NCBI RefSeq assembly: GCF_018691265.1
Contig: NW_024881272.1
Span: 27,641,323-27,705,322, forward strand
Origin: Tyto alba
Taxonomy: Eukaryota > Chordata > Aves > Strigiformes > Tytonidae
DNA: 64,000 bases
Direction: 5' to 3'
The notes under the pieces are model-generated. The model saw nothing but the letters and a program-made list of their open reading frames with translations. It was not told the DNA's origin and made no database searches. The stretch's first letter is position 1. Each line of letters opens with the position of its first letter. This document shows, one piece after another, positions 45,401-59,440 of this stretch. Position numbers and translations under genes: made by a program.

Positions 45401-48400
45401 TTACTGGTCATAATGCTTCTTCCTAAGGTCTTTTATCTCCCAGGAGAATCTCATGGCATTTCACATTGTATACTACTACATACATTATCAAGAAAATTTA
45501 AAACCTTCGTTTTAATCATAAAAGGTCTGACATACCTTATAGGGAGTGGTAAAAAAAATAGTAAGTTACAAACTCAATAGTGGAGTTCTGCACTAATGAA
45601 TCCACTATAACTTTATTTCCATCTTGAAGCCAGGGTACATATCTGATGCCACAGTTTGCCATCAGATTCCTAGGTACATGCTATACCATTTAACATTTAG
45701 GCATCCCTCATGCAAATCCAACCATTCACCAGCTAAAAATTTGATACAGGTCATATATAGAGGAGAACGGTGTGCCCTAGAAGGTACTATCACATTCTTT
45801 TCTTGCAACAGAAGAAATTATGGACAATCCCACTCTCAAACTCTAATAGGGCAATCTTCTGATTGGGGAAAAATAAATACTTTCTTAGTTAACGAGCTAT
45901 GTTGATATATCACAGGTCTATGCCTATGGCTTTGATGTGTAGTGAAACGTTTCTCCAGCAACAACTAGTTGGGATGGCCTAACAATAACTGTTAAAACAA
46001 GTTAAAACTAGCATTTAAAGGTTCACCATAACTGCTCTAGGTCAAGCTGGTTCTCTGACCTGCTTTATTGTCAACAAGGAGATAGGCACCTGCAGAGGTG
46101 CCCCGTTCCTCCTACACTGGTCATGCTCCTGATGAAATCCTATACCCTGCAGTCTGGTTGCCTTCATTGACCCTCAAAAATGGGCATTTTCTTTGGAAGT
46201 GACTGTTCCTTTCCACTGACTCCACTGGTGTATAAAATACTTACTTAAACAAGACACCTAATTTAAAGCGATGCAAGACAAGCCCCATCCCATCTGCACT
46301 AGTAATGCAACAGACTATTCAGAAAACAACATTGGACTGATTCACTAGTTTGTCCTCTTGTTGCTTTTTGCCAGCTTGACATTTTTACTATACTGAAGAA
46401 TATCAGGAGAGGTGCAAAAACAAACTGTCGCAGTCTGGTGAGAGAAAGAAATTAGGTATGGTGACCACCATGTTATGCTGAGTCCAGTTAGTGAACTTGA
46501 TGACTCCTCTCAGTAGGCTCTGCAGCGAGCTACTTAATGCCCTCTTTCATTTAAGTGGAAATTAGGCATTGCAAGTAAAAAGGGGGGAACTGGGGAAACA
46601 GGGAATAATTGATTCAAAGTTTTACAAGCATTACTAAAGGGAAAGACAGTTCCCCCTGGCTCCTGACTAAGATTTAGTCATATGTATCAGTAAGACAGGC
46701 ATTCACCCTTCTACCTACAAAAAAAAATGTTCTGAAAGATTAGCCATTGTACAGATATACAGTCTTATACTTCAGCGAATAAAATTTGAGCATTGTTTTA
46801 GTGTGAAAAAATTTACGTAGAGCAGCACTGCTTCAACTCACTTTCCTTTTCATCATGTCTTTAACAAAAGCTAGAAGAAGGACTATTTTATTCCATGAAG
46901 GTTTAAAAAAATAGGTCATAGATAAACCCAAAGCAAAACCATTTAAATAAAGATTTGATAAAAGACTTTGTGAGCATCAAGTAGAAAGAATGTACAGAAA
47001 AGCATCTAAGATAGGAGCCAATTGTTCTGAGACATTTTCCAATACTTACTTTCTATTATAGGAATGTACTGTGTAAGGGATTTATCATAACATAGTGGGA
47101 AGAAAAACACCCAAGTCTCTCTGACCTCACCTTTAGATACCTGCTGCTGTTGGCACCTCTGAAACCCTCTTCCTTTTCCCCATCAGTGGACTATAATACC
47201 TCTGATCTCATTTCCTTCTTATAATTGCTGAGCACACATACAGTTTAATATATGAACTTGTACCCTTCATATTTTCAGAAGAACTATCTGAATACTTACA
47301 CTGAATCCTTGTACATTTTACCTTATTTTACTAAAGAATTACATATCTGTCCTATTCACTTATAAAACATGTCTTTTAATGATGTACTTTTAGAAAAGTC
47401 TAATTAAAATTCAATGCATAAAAGTGTGCTCGGGTTGATAACCCACAGAACTCAGCAGACCCTAGTTAACATTCTAATGCATCCTCCATTTGGAGAGAGA
47501 CAGTAAGACTTTTCCACCTCGGTGGCAGACACTAATGATACTTGCAAATATGACTAATGTCTTCATTGGTGAAAAATTAATGCACCACAATAATTTTTCT
47601 ACCTGGGGTTAATGAACATGTCAGATGCTGAAAATGAGTTGTTTGAAAGTAAATTACTACAATCTATATTTAGAAGACTCTGCTCTTGGAAGAAAAAAAA
47701 AATCTATGGTGTTTGATGTCCTCTGCTTACTTCTGTCATGAATTTTGCTGTTCGCCTAGTGAGACTACATTTTGCTGACTTTTCTGTTAGTACAAGAGAA
47801 CATTTTTTTTTTCCTAGAATGCCAAGTTTTTTACGGGGAGAAGTCTAAGCTGACTCTACTTGCCACAGGCACTGTAACAAATATTCTTGCAGCTATACAA
47901 GCAGCAGAAGCAAGCCAAAGCCCATGAAAACCAGCTCATCTTTGCTACAGGTAGCCCCAAAGCAGTATCTCACTAGACATTTTGGAAAATCCCGATACCC
48001 ACTTTACAGCTTGTCTTTCATCTGAAGAGAAGGAATAGTTTCACAATTCAGATTGCTTCCTCTCTTGACTCTGCTTTTCCCTTACCAAAGCTATGTGAAT
48101 ACTCTATGCAGCTGTGTGAATAGAAAATAGCTTCAATAAACAGCCATACCAGAGAGAAAGGAAATGTTTTGTAAGTGAAGATATACCAGAGTACTTGGGG
48201 TTTAAGCTGTCCAGTAGGAACTGGTGGGATCTGGTAACTGGGAATTAGTAACAACTTCGAAATATGGGGCTTATTCCTCATGTTGGAACCATCCTTTCCT
48301 TTCAACTGTGATCATTTCTTCAGAAAATATGCAAATGCATTCATCCTCTAAATGCCTTTTCTAACAGAGTACAGAACTCAAACTCCACATTTAGCACAGG

Positions 48401-51400
48401 AAGTGTAACTCCACAACATTTCTTTCAAAATGTGCAGGCACAGAAAAAAGGGTACAGAAGAGTATATCTAGCCTTTATTCAGATTTCAGCTGTAGCTTGT
48501 GGTAGGTTTAAGGAGTTAGGACTCCACAATTTAAAGGCTCTACATCATGGCAGATTCATTATGTTCTTTCACAACCCATCCCAAAGACTAAGTATTCCTT
48601 TCCACTGTTCAAAACATACGCATTTCATTTACTTTTGATACCTTGCTGACTTTAATTCTAGCCATAAGATATTTTTAACTAGCTTTAAAAGCCTTCGAGT
48701 ATTAGATGTCTTTACCTGTGTGAGCAGTTACACACCATGACTTCGTTACTTCTTGATTATGTGTTCAAAATGTAGAGAAACAGAATTTCTGTAAATGACA
48801 ATTATATGTAAATCTAATGTATGATCTCCCGTAATGCACTTAGAAGCAAAGCAAGCTTTGGTCTTTAAGGAAATGGCGTGGAGTCCATTTTATGCTCACA
48901 CTTCCAAGTTTCAGAGCAGACAGTTTTCTACCTTTATACAAGTTTCACATGAACTGCAATGAAGTGCACTTGCCCGTATATTTAGTGGTTGAGGTTGCAT
49001 AAATATTCCATACCTCTGAATGACCTGGTCACATATGGGTGTCTGACAAATCTGAGCTAGCACTATGCAATCACAGTCAGTTCTTGGATTTAATCCAGTT
49101 GTGAACACCTGGAATTGAGAGTTTAATCCAGCCCACTTCCTGCTGAGTGAAAACTTTTCCTGAGAATTATCAATTCATTATATTACAGAAAATCTGCTAG
49201 AATTTAGGTCTCACAGGCTACCGAAGTAATAACTTTTCAGATTAAAATATGTTTACTATTTCTCCAGATTCCTATTGATAAAACATTAAGATTTTTGCTA
49301 TTAACCTTTTTTTCTCTCAATTTTATATCAACTTTCTGAACAATGATTGCTTTCCTTCATTTCTTGTTTTCTACAGCACTCTGAGTTAGGATAGCAAACA
49401 GACCATAGAACTTTACTATTCTTAAATAAGCTGCCTACCCACAAAAATTTTGTCACTCCATTTTGACAGATCAAGTAATAATTTTATCTACCATGGGAGA
49501 GTATAAACTGTACCAGTACAGGAATCATAGTGGGCGTATAAGCTGTAACCATCATAAATGACACTTTTTATTCCCTTTGAAAATCCTCCTGATTTATTAC
49601 ACTTACTTAGAGACCGTCACAGCTTATTTTTACTAGACACATTTTTTTTTAACATTCCATCAAGTGAGCTCCTATGTGATGCAGAGCAAACTGATAGAAA
49701 ATGGTGACACTCTCACCCAAGCTGTCATTATTCAAAATGATTTCTTCTGCTCAGGTTGTTTTCATTTAGTGAAATAATTTGATTTTTCTATGTCTGCCCA
49801 CATTCTATTCACAGGAGGCAAAGAAAGCTCAAAACAATGTCTTCTGCATTTAATATGCAAGGAGAATGCTTAATAGAATCATTTGCAGGATAATTAAAAG
49901 TCTGCTGATACATCTTAAGAAAGTGTGAAACAAAGTACAAAATGAATAGAGCCAAATGGCAATTGCTTATTTCTGTAGAATAAGTGCTAAGTCAAAGAGG
50001 TCATAATTGCTGTTTTGCATAAGGAAAACAGTTAACAGGGTTTTACAGATATATTTTCTGCAATAAAACTAAAGCTGACTGTTTTCATACAGAAGTTAGT
50101 TGAATATCACAGATTAAAAGGTTACAGGGTATTTCTTCTAGGTCTGTCTGTGATATCAAGGAAAATAAGTCCAGAAATTCAAATGCAACTGAAGGATGGC
50201 TTGAATTGAAATCAATTCCTGCTTACATTTATAAAATGGCACATTCTGCACTGATACACTCCTCTGAAACAAACTTGACTTTTTCGAGGAAACCAAAACA
50301 CATCTACCTAATTGATTTACATGGTATCCATCAGAATGCTAATATTGTATAATTAATAAATGGTTGCACTGTGTTCCCCAAGCCCCATCCCCACACTCTA
50401 TAGGCTTTAATGCTTCAAATCATTGATCTAAAGGAAATTTTCTGAAGTATTCACCTTCTGAGGCAGATACATAAGTCCTATTTCAAATTATGGGAATTTT
50501 GTGTGCTCACTGAGGACAGACTATGGCCACCAGCTGTGCCAGTTATCCTGATTATATTCATCTCTCATGAAATAGATATCGCCCTATCTGGCTTTTTTAT
50601 GACTACAAATTAGTTCTTAATTACAGACAGTCATTGTAATTTCAGAGCAACTGCTAGCTCAAGCATTGACCCATTTTAGTGAATTATAAGCAAAGTAGAT
50701 AGCGTAAATTCCTTTATTCCCCAAACAATAAAAAAGGAAAAAAAAAAAAAAATCTTAAAATTTGGCATTACTGTCCCACTCCTGCTTACTGTTTAGACAT
50801 TATCACAATTATCCCTTCACCTGCTGATGTTCATTTCCAAATAACAGTTGCCATGAGACTATGCCAAAGGTCCTGTCACCCTAATAAATGCAAGGATACT
50901 GAAGTTAAGAATCTCACCATAAGACCAACACATTCTGTTAGTTTTATGAGACAGCAACCAATTGCTTCAGTGACTTTACTCATGACTGCTTTTAGGTCGA
51001 GGGAGAAGAGAATTATGCCACAGCCTCTAATTATCTGTATTTAGAGAATGTAAGCATTGTAGGGATCTCTATTCAGAGATAGAAAAACTTATGCCTGACT
51101 TGAATTGTTAATGTTATTGCTCTGATTTCAGTAGCACTGAGCAAGTTACAAAACTAAGCAGCATTTACCAGTAGGAATCTTACATGCCACATTGTTCTTC
51201 TGTCACATTTTATGTGTGTGCAGCTATTTGTCATCACCACAGACTCACTCATCCAGTTGAGACACTGATTTGCAAGCTAGATAAACCCAGTGAAAGACAA
51301 TGGAATAAGTGAAATCAGCATTTAATTTACTTGGATCCTATTGTTAATAGAGTAAAAACTTTAACAGGACATTGTAAAGTGGCATTTTTCCTTGACTCCA

Positions 51401-51559
51401 GTAGTCCTGGTGTGATAGACTGAGCATGGGTGTTCAAGCCATTAGTTTTTCATTTCCAGCCTACATGTATTCTGTGTTACATATCTTTCCACAAGGGTCT
51501 GTTTTCTCATACTTACACTCCTAATACCTCAGCAGGCATACGTGTCAAGTGACAAGTTC
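42483..51559. other. Non-coding stretch, 9 kb
   Basis: No gene was recognised. It is AT-rich and unique by eye. Frames of 60-93 codons (for example 45624-45905 plus, 48048-48305 minus) have no domain. A short inverted repeat ggcacct...aggtgcc lies at 46085-46102, and an A-rich run at 50738-50752. No repeat family was recognised across this part. Confidence 0.5.
50738..50752. repeat. Poly-A run
   Basis: Adenine run after a short aaaaagg word. Confidence 0.85.
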
Positions 51560-51940
51560 ATGACGTCCAGTTTGCACGGTGTGTGCCCAGCACTCCCATA
51601 GGAAACGTCAGTGCTGTGCTATGCTGGTGTCCCCTGCAGGTCTTTCCACTGAGTGTGCACTGGCCTACGTCTCTGGGAAGGGTGCAGCCTGCTCCCCTAA
51701 CGCCAGCAACTCTGGCAAATTGACACAAAGTGCAAAGGAGAGAGAGAGAGTGTCAAGGTCATTGCCTGCCTTCCCTCCTGCCTGCTTCACTCTCCATGTG
51801 CCCCAGGTAGCAGCAACAGAGCTACTTCTGCAGTGCTTTAAAGTGCAAAGGCTGAGGAAGCTCTTTGCATCCTTACCAAAGAGAGTACTTGTCAGAGAAA
51901 GCCTCAAGCAAGTATTAGAATTCAGCTGCCAGAACTAGAA
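51560..51940. other. GC-richer patch with open frames on both strands
   Basis: A local change in composition compared with its AT-rich surroundings, with several CpGs near 51565-51620. A 119-codon plus-strand frame (51579-51938) overlaps an 80-codon minus-strand frame. No domain, repeat family or convincing splice pair was recognised. It could be an unrecognised exon, an LTR remnant or a conserved non-coding element. Confidence 0.3.
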
Positions 51941-53011
51941 AGACCAAGACACAGCCACAGTCCCAGTGTCTGTCATGTTGGGAAGTGAGAAAAATGTAAC
52001 ACATCCACTTGGAGCATTGACAGATACTGAATAGGAGCTGATGTTTTTCCTGCCTAAGAGGTAACAGAGATCAAAAAAATTCATGCACTTGTATTATATA
52101 TCTTGCACTAACTTGGGACTAATAGAATGCCCCATACAGAGCAAGTGTTGCATTAATTTCTTTAGCAAATACATAGGGCTCCGTTTTGCTTATTTTAAAC
52201 CAAAAACATTGAAAGAGCTTCCACAATGAAGAAAGACAGAATGAACCAGACTAACGATCGTATGCCAGGAACCTTTTCACCACTAGTTTTTGGGTTGTTC
52301 TTCCTTACTCTTCTACTTCTGGGCTAATTAATTATACCCTAAACATACTGCTAGTGTGATACAAAAATTTAATTAAACATGGTGACAGGCTAGAACAGTA
52401 ATTGTAACAATACATTACACTTACTGCTGCCTGTCTCTTTTAGCTAATATGAATTTAGCAACATGCAGGGATTCCAGCTTGGCAAATATGGATGTATATT
52501 TACTACAATAACAAACTCCACAGAACAGTATCTACTATTTCTATGAGGGAGTGTCTGGACAGTTGTAAGGAAAGCTGCCTTTCTTTACACCATGACAGGA
52601 GCTTACCATTTCCTTGTGTTCACCCAGATCTCTCAGAAAAAGTAAACCACTAACTTGACTGCTTCTTTCACTGGCGTTCTCTGAAGAAGCAGAGTCTGAG
52701 CTGGTGCAGGAAAAAGAAGGGGCGGACAGAGAAAGAAGAAACTTCAGCAGATGCACTATTAAGCCGATTTTAGGGGTTCCAGGGCTGGCAAGCACACAGG
52801 TATTATTCTCAGCAAGACCAAGATTCCTTAAAGAGATTAGTAGCATTTAACTTGAGCACAGGAAATGTTCTAAAAATTCATCACTTGATGCCTACAGTGC
52901 TAAAAACACAGCATGTTATGGTAGCATTAAGTATTATTAGTGTGCTTACCTGCAGCTTCTATATCCTACCAGGTGGTACCCAGAGTTTATTTTTCTTTCT
53001 CTTTTAAAATT

Positions 53012-53038
53012 ACTTGTAAGAATGTATTTGTAAGAATG
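53012..53038. repeat. Short tandem duplication
   Basis: The 13-base word ttgtaagaatgta occurs twice in a row. It is a simple local duplication. Confidence 0.8.
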
Positions 53039-55429
53039 TATTTTAGCCCCTTTTTTTGGTGCATAAAATATGAAAATGACAACTTTGAAGAAAATATTGA
53101 TGCTCAGGGAAACCTTTTTTTCTTCCATTGGGTGAGTCAGATTAGACTATATATGCGTAAGAGAAAGAGAATCAAGGGTTAAAATACCTTGCCAAAGGCT
53201 ATGGGCTTTTCATGCTTTTTAGAAAAAAAATTGTGCCATAGATACACAGCCATTTAATAGATACAACATTTAAATGATTTGTGCAGTTACTTCTATGTGT
53301 AGTCTGTGTGGATAAAGCGCTTTTAAAATACGATGGTTAATTTGCAGTTGTTCTATCATTTCTCTCAGGCTGGAAAAAGGAGAATTTTATGACAACTTTT
53401 TTGGCAAGTAGATTTAGCACTTTGGAGTACTGAAGTTCATTCATTAGCATAAGCTTTTATTACAAGACATAATCTCTTCTTTATTTCAACTGCTATGGAT
53501 GAGGACATCTAGACACCATCTCTCATCAGTGGTAGATGGAAACAACTCCCATTTGTCCTCAGTATACAAAGCACATATTTTGAACTTTAAATGCAAGCAT
53601 CCTCATATTTTAAAGACTTTAACAAAGTAGCATGTGAAAGTCAAATTGTGTCATCTGTATTAAAAAAATGAAGCTTAAAACATCAAAACACATAAATCAA
53701 AGGAAAACAAGACACATTTTTTTATATTTTTAAAATTATGCAAGTTTAAAGTAACTATCCAGAAGTCAGTAAAATTTCATTGGTACAATATTTATGTTAC
53801 AAACAGACAAAGTCTCATTGATTTCACACTTCTTATTTCTGGCCACTTCTGTTTATTCGTGTAATTAGAATACCATCATTTTCCTTTGCTTGATATTTTA
53901 TTTTCATCATTTATTCCATCACCTTTATGATGACGGATTTTTTTTACAGCAGTGACTTCTACAAATCTGATTGTTAAAAGAACTATCTTGCTGCAGTCAT
54001 GCCACCAAGCCTAAACCATGCGCTAGGATCCTATCACAGCAGGCCAACTCCTAATAAATGGATGATTACTGTTTTAAAAAGTTTAAGAGCCCATATCCTC
54101 CCTGTGGGCATCAAGTCACTTTATTCCTCCTTAAAATTCCTGAAGATCTTTCCAAAGGAGGAAGTGCTTGCATAGAATAATTTCTCCTTATCCAGCTGTG
54201 AGCTACAGCCTGATCTCTTTACACCCCTTGTCAAGTCTAAGTGTCATTGTACAATTCATACAGATGTGTTTCAGGATTGCCATATAGGTCTTCTACCATT
54301 TATTCTTCCTGTACTCCCACAGTGAGAACCCCTGACACAGTAGAGTTGTGACAGAACCTGACAAAAGCAAAAAAATTTAAAGTGAAGGATGATGACATTT
54401 CATATTTCACTTACACTGTGGTGAAAAAGACACATACAAGAGGACAAGTTAATGATAAAACACCAGCCTTCACTTTGAATTTTCTGGCTATCGGAAGACT
54501 CTCCAGCTTACCTGTATTATGTAACACAAGTATTTTTATATTTAATTTTAAAAGCAAGACAGTTGTATGTCAGGCTGCTTGTATGTTTTTTCCAGCTGTA
54601 TTGTTCTAACAGATCACCTGTCTCTCTAAACGTTGCTCTTACATCTTCAGACATTCCCAGCTTCAAACCATACCATCACCAACAGTACAAAGAACTGAAT
54701 ACTGAAATGTGCTCTTCAGTATCCCTTAGTATCTCTTCACTGACTTCATAGATACATCCTATGGGCCCAATAGGTGTCCAAAGCACTGGGGAATACCAAG
54801 AACAAGTATGACCACTGCTGCTGAAAGCTGGCCAAGTCTGAACATTTGGGTTGGCTTTTGTCTGTGTGCCTACCCATCCAACAGGCCTGCAACTAGAGAC
54901 CAAAGAAGACTTGTGAGGCATAAGAGAGACAGTACACACTGCAGTAAGTATTATTCCCTAGCAAGTCCAGATGATCTAGATTTAATCCCTAAAAACACAT
55001 AAATAGAAGTTTCCAAAAGAACTATGTTCCCACTTGTTTTATAGGATAGTGCAGGCTCATTGAGCATTACTGGCCTTCAGAAGTTGAGGGAGTTTTTCAC
55101 TAAATAAAGAAATAATTATGAAAGAAAAAAGATAACTTGTAGGATAGGCCATTATACAGAGAGAGGAAGCAATGTTAAATACCCAGTGGATTTTCCCCAA
55201 GAAGTCAGCTGCCAGGGAAAGGATTTCCATCTCTTAATAAGAGAAGCTACATCATACACCATCTTCAATTCTACTCTATCAAAAATTCAGTTACCAGTGC
55301 AGAAATACAGAATGTTCACCGTGGATCTTTCTTCTAATAAACTCTGACCTTTGGAGTAAGAGAAGCCATGTTTTATCAGGATATTATGCTAAACCATTAC
55401 AATCATTAAATAAAGTCTGCATGGATAGA

Positions 55430-55442
55430 TTTTTTTTTTTTT
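55430..55442. repeat. Poly-T run (T13)
   Basis: Thymine homopolymer in AT-rich sequence. Confidence 0.85.
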
Positions 55443-56204
55443 ATAATATCTGTTTGAAATAAATACAAGAACTAATACACTTTTTAATCTAGATATTCTG
55501 ATTTACCCTTTTTTCCTTTTGAGAAATAAAAACTGTAATGACACTTTGTTCATTAAACTGATATGTTCCATTTTTTATGGTATCTGGTAAACTTCATCCA
55601 TATCAGTTTGCTGCAATTTGGTTCTTATTAACATGAATCTTTAATAAATTCCTTTTGTTTTATTACTATCACGGGTATTCCACAGGTTATTTTTTTAATG
55701 AAAATAACATACAAACAAGAGAGACTAGTATAAAGACTTCATAGAAGTGTATTGCATTTCAAGAGAAAGCACTCGGAGACATAATTTTAGTTTATATTAC
55801 GTTGATTCCTAAAGACAATGAACTAATGTGAAAAATATTGCTTCTTTCTATTTTAATATTCATTCAAAGAGGGGGAAAAAGATCCATCAGAATAAACTTG
55901 TAAAGATTATAAATCTTGCCTAGATAACAAATGTAAAGTGTTATTGTTCAATATTTTTATTTCTGTTTGTTATTACATGTTTGGAAAACAGAAAACTGCT
56001 TTGCTTTTACTTTACAGAAATGTTTGAAAATTTCATATATGTAGTCAATCAGTATATCCATTTATAAGGATTACAAGTAACAGGATGAAGATGATGGGGA
56101 TACAACATCAGTTCAGTTTCTCACACTACTCTACAAGAAGCATCACTGTTGTATTAGACCACAGCACTTATATCCTGAGATTTTAAGCATTATTTTCAAA
56201 ACTA

Positions 56205-56224
56205 CCCCCCCCCAAAAAAAAAAA
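56205..56224. repeat. C9-A11 homopolymer junction
   Basis: Nine cytosines run directly into about eleven adenines. Like the A7-G11 site near 1260, it is an abrupt homopolymer switch and a likely spot for length variation or assembly error. Confidence 0.85.
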
Positions 56225-57337
56225 GTCACATATTATTCCTTCACACCTATGTGAAACTCCCATTAAAAGTAATGAGAAATGAGTACTCTGCTTTTCTCAG
56301 AAAAATACTTTGTTCTCTGATAAAAATAAAGATTACATGATAATGCCTTCCATTTCCAAAGAAGAAAGAATTTAGGAAGCTTTCTAAGATTTTCCGTAAA
56401 ATACATTGATATGCTGCTGTGCTGATAGTAAGCACAAGGAAATGTGCTTTCCTGTATTTCAGCACTTAAGCCCCACTCATAAAAATTAGGTGCTTAGGAA
56501 CCAATTAAATAACTTCAACTTAGCCGGCAGTGTACTACAAGTGAGAGAAAACAGTCACCTGTGGTCTCAGTTTGGACTCATATTTCTCATTAATAGTTGT
56601 TTCTCATTAACAGTTGTCAGGAACAGAAAAAAATATTTTGGAAAATTAATCACACCATCAATTTCAGGAAGACTGTGATAATCCATTTTGAAGGTGAAGC
56701 CAGAGCACTGGGCAACTTCAGGAACAGCAAAAAGCAATATATTGTGGGGGCTGCCTTGCCTCTCAGACGAAACTCATAAGTAATTACATATGAAAAAATT
56801 ACAAATTTTTTTTTGTGTTGTATGCAGAGTTTGAGCACGAAAGAAATCACCAAGGACTAGTAACTTGAAAGTAAGAAATTTCTTGATTTGTTGATTTGAT
56901 GCCATGTGAGTAGGCTGTACTTGGTAGATTTTATGTTGAATTTTCATGAGAGGCAGAGAAGAAAGAGCATGAATAGATTTAATCAAGGAATCCATGTGGC
57001 ATCCTCTTTGGGGTCAATTCCACCCCAAATTTTTTGAAGAGGTTAATTACCTCCTATACAGTAAACCAAGTTCTTCTGATTTTAAGTTCAGTCTCTTTTG
57101 GCCTTCAACATCCACAGAGATTATATCATATTTAGGGAGCAAAAAACTCACAGCAGTCCTACTTGCCCGCCATGCCTTCATTACTACAACCTCCAGATGA
57201 GAAAGGATTCTGCTCTAGCATGGAACAAAAGATCGTAAAATACATATTCACAGCAGAGCCAAAATTGCTTTGGTAATAAAAATTTATCTTCTTTTTCTCT
57301 TTGAGGGCTACTGCATAGGTAATCCATTAGTATTGGC

Positions 57338-57360
57338 TCACAGCCAGCAACTGGCTGTGA
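57338..57360. repeat. Perfect 10-bp inverted repeat, 3-base loop
   Basis: tcacagccag (57338-57347) is the exact reverse complement of ctggctgtga (57351-57360), with caa between. It has 60% G+C in the arms within AT-rich DNA, so it would make a stable small hairpin. No terminator or RNA-gene context is visible. Confidence 0.85.
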
Positions 57361-57479
57361 ACTGAGTTGGTGAATAAATCAGCCTACCTAGATAAAAGAA
57401 CACTGAGTATGCAAGTATGCAAGAGAGGCCCCAAACAATGACAATTTTTCTGTTTCTCTAGTGCAAATGGTTTAATGAT

Positions 57480-59395
57480 GGATGACCCCATTCCTTTAAT
57501 GTCCATTTGGGTACTTCTTATAACTATTTGAACATTCACTTAAACTTAATTCATTTGACCATCAATTTGGGATCTGATGACAATACTCCTTCCGCCTATA
57601 ATGCAAGAATAGCAAAGCATCTTCCAGATAGTTGAAGTATGTGATATCCATTGCTAAAAGTGGTGCTTACATATCTGAACTGCTGCTTCACAACGGGGAG
57701 AAGCAGCTATGCGTATTCTTTCTTCCCTTTATAAGTCTGGCATATAGTGTTGTTTGTTACCACTTCATTAATCTATCTTCAAATTAACATTAAAGTTGCA
57801 CAAATACTTGATTCTGATTTTCAGTACATTCGCTGAGGTCTTTCCATAAATCTGTCAGGAGTTAACATCCTTAATTTGAAGGATAGCTAAAAGCAGTAGG
57901 ACCCCAAGAACTTCAGGTCACAGGTCATCTTCCTTCTTTTTTTGTTAGGATATATCCTAAACAGAATCTATTCCTTCAGTTCCAAAGAACATTGTCTTCA
58001 CCAGATCTCTATGGCCAACTGTAGAGATACTTCGGGAATGATTCTGAAAAATAGCAATAGGTAGGTATAGCATAGAAATAAACATAAGAATCAGACTCGT
58101 CCATTGTTGCCAGTTTCCGTGACTCCAAAAAATTGTGAACAGTTCCTAAACATGAGAGGAATGGTATAGACTATTTACATTAATCATAACACAACTTCCA
58201 AACAAATCTTCCCAGATACAAAATAGTTATGCTTCTTTCTTGGGACTTCTGCAATTCATCAATGGAAAAGTAAAGCATGACTGTAATGTCTTTTCTATTG
58301 TTTTATTTAAAGGGCAAAAATACAAGCCCTGAAAGAAAAAAATATAGCCTATGAATGCTTTTAGTGGCCTATTCTGATAACTGAGATTCCTGTGAATCAA
58401 AAAGCAAAATCCAGAGTAGTCTGGAGCAATACCTAGAATCTAGATACCTCTGTAGACTAATATTTAAAATCATCTCTGCTCTCTTATTAGTGTTTATTGC
58501 TGAGGTCCAGTAATTCCTTATAGTTTAAATACCTTCACAGAGACTTCTTGGTTTCTGTTTATGAAGAGTCAGCATAATGGACTCCCTGAGAAATCAGAGA
58601 AATATTCAGAGCACACTGGTAGCTACAGATGTTGCACATGTGCCCTCTGTACTCATGGCAGTTGCTTTGATCTGCCACTTCTGCTTTCAAATTCAGGGAT
58701 GACGAGCAGACTGTCATTGGCTGTAGTTCCCAACACTGTGGAGAGCAACCCTATAAATCGAAAGCTTGCCTTCTACACATCGTTATCAAGTTTCACTGCT
58801 CATTCTCTCTGCTATTCACTGTACATTAAATGACCAAAGGAAATGGCTTTTGGCAGGTTTCTCCAAAGCATGCCCCAAATATTCTGGATGTATAAAAAGA
58901 TTAGAAAGGTACAGCGTAAGACAGCATATTACCAAAGCAACAGAATTTGTTGGGAGATTTCAATATTGCATTGCCAGCTCCCAATTTTAACTTCATATGC
59001 TTTTTGCCAGAGCAAGGCTGGAACAGAACTACTGCTTCACTGTGCTGATGTCAGACCAAGAAACTTGACAACTGAACTAAAATGGTCAGTAAGATATCGC
59101 ATGTTCTCAAGTGTGCATGACACCAACAGTCTATGTGTATCGAGAACTTGAAGTCACTGTCAGTGAGCAGACTGCAGGACGGCAAATTCGTGGCCTTCAC
59201 TATGCAGGTCTGAAAGTGGGAAACTACCATCTACTGCTTTCTGATGTCTCTAAAGGCATCATGCAGCTGTTATAGCACAGAAGGTGTTAGATGAGAGTGA
59301 TATAAAGACAATGTGCTTGTCATTTTGGACAGTGAAAATTCCTGCCATTCCATCTTCACCAAAATCTTTGCTATCACTCCTCTGGGAAATAAGAA
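57480..59395. other. Complex unassigned stretch
   Basis: No gene was recognised. From about 58560 to 59280 the plus strand carries open runs of 90 and 102 codons in shifting frames, followed by a further open run of about 55 codons near 59110-59275. This looks like frame-broken old coding sequence, but no family motif could be identified. It may be an old pseudogene or transposon, or chance. Confidence 0.3.
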
Positions 59396-59440
59396 GAAAA
59401 AAAGAAAAAAAAAAAAAAAAAAAAAAGAAAGAAAAAAAAT
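59396..59440. repeat. A-rich microsatellite
   Basis: Long adenine runs with scattered single guanines, ending in gaaagaaaaaaaat. AATAAG lies just upstream, which is a weak polyadenylation-like hexamer only. Confidence 0.85.

Larger units (their letters stand above)
51941..57479. other. Non-coding stretch
   Basis: No gene was recognised. It holds a short tandem (ttgtaagaatgta twice, about 53012-53038), a T13 run (55430-55442), a C9-A11 run (56205-56224) and a perfect inverted repeat at 57338-57360. Frames of up to about 100 codons (for example 52541-52846 minus) lack domains. Confidence 0.5.

Noticed and set aside
51820..51880. A microRNA-like hairpin with tgcaaag/ctttgca arms
   Set aside because: The arms are only seven bases with an unfavourable loop, far from a precursor-length stem.
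52541..52846. 101-codon minus-strand frame with a Ser-rich middle
   Set aside because: No domain, no splice-site pair, and no sign of selection visible from one sequence.
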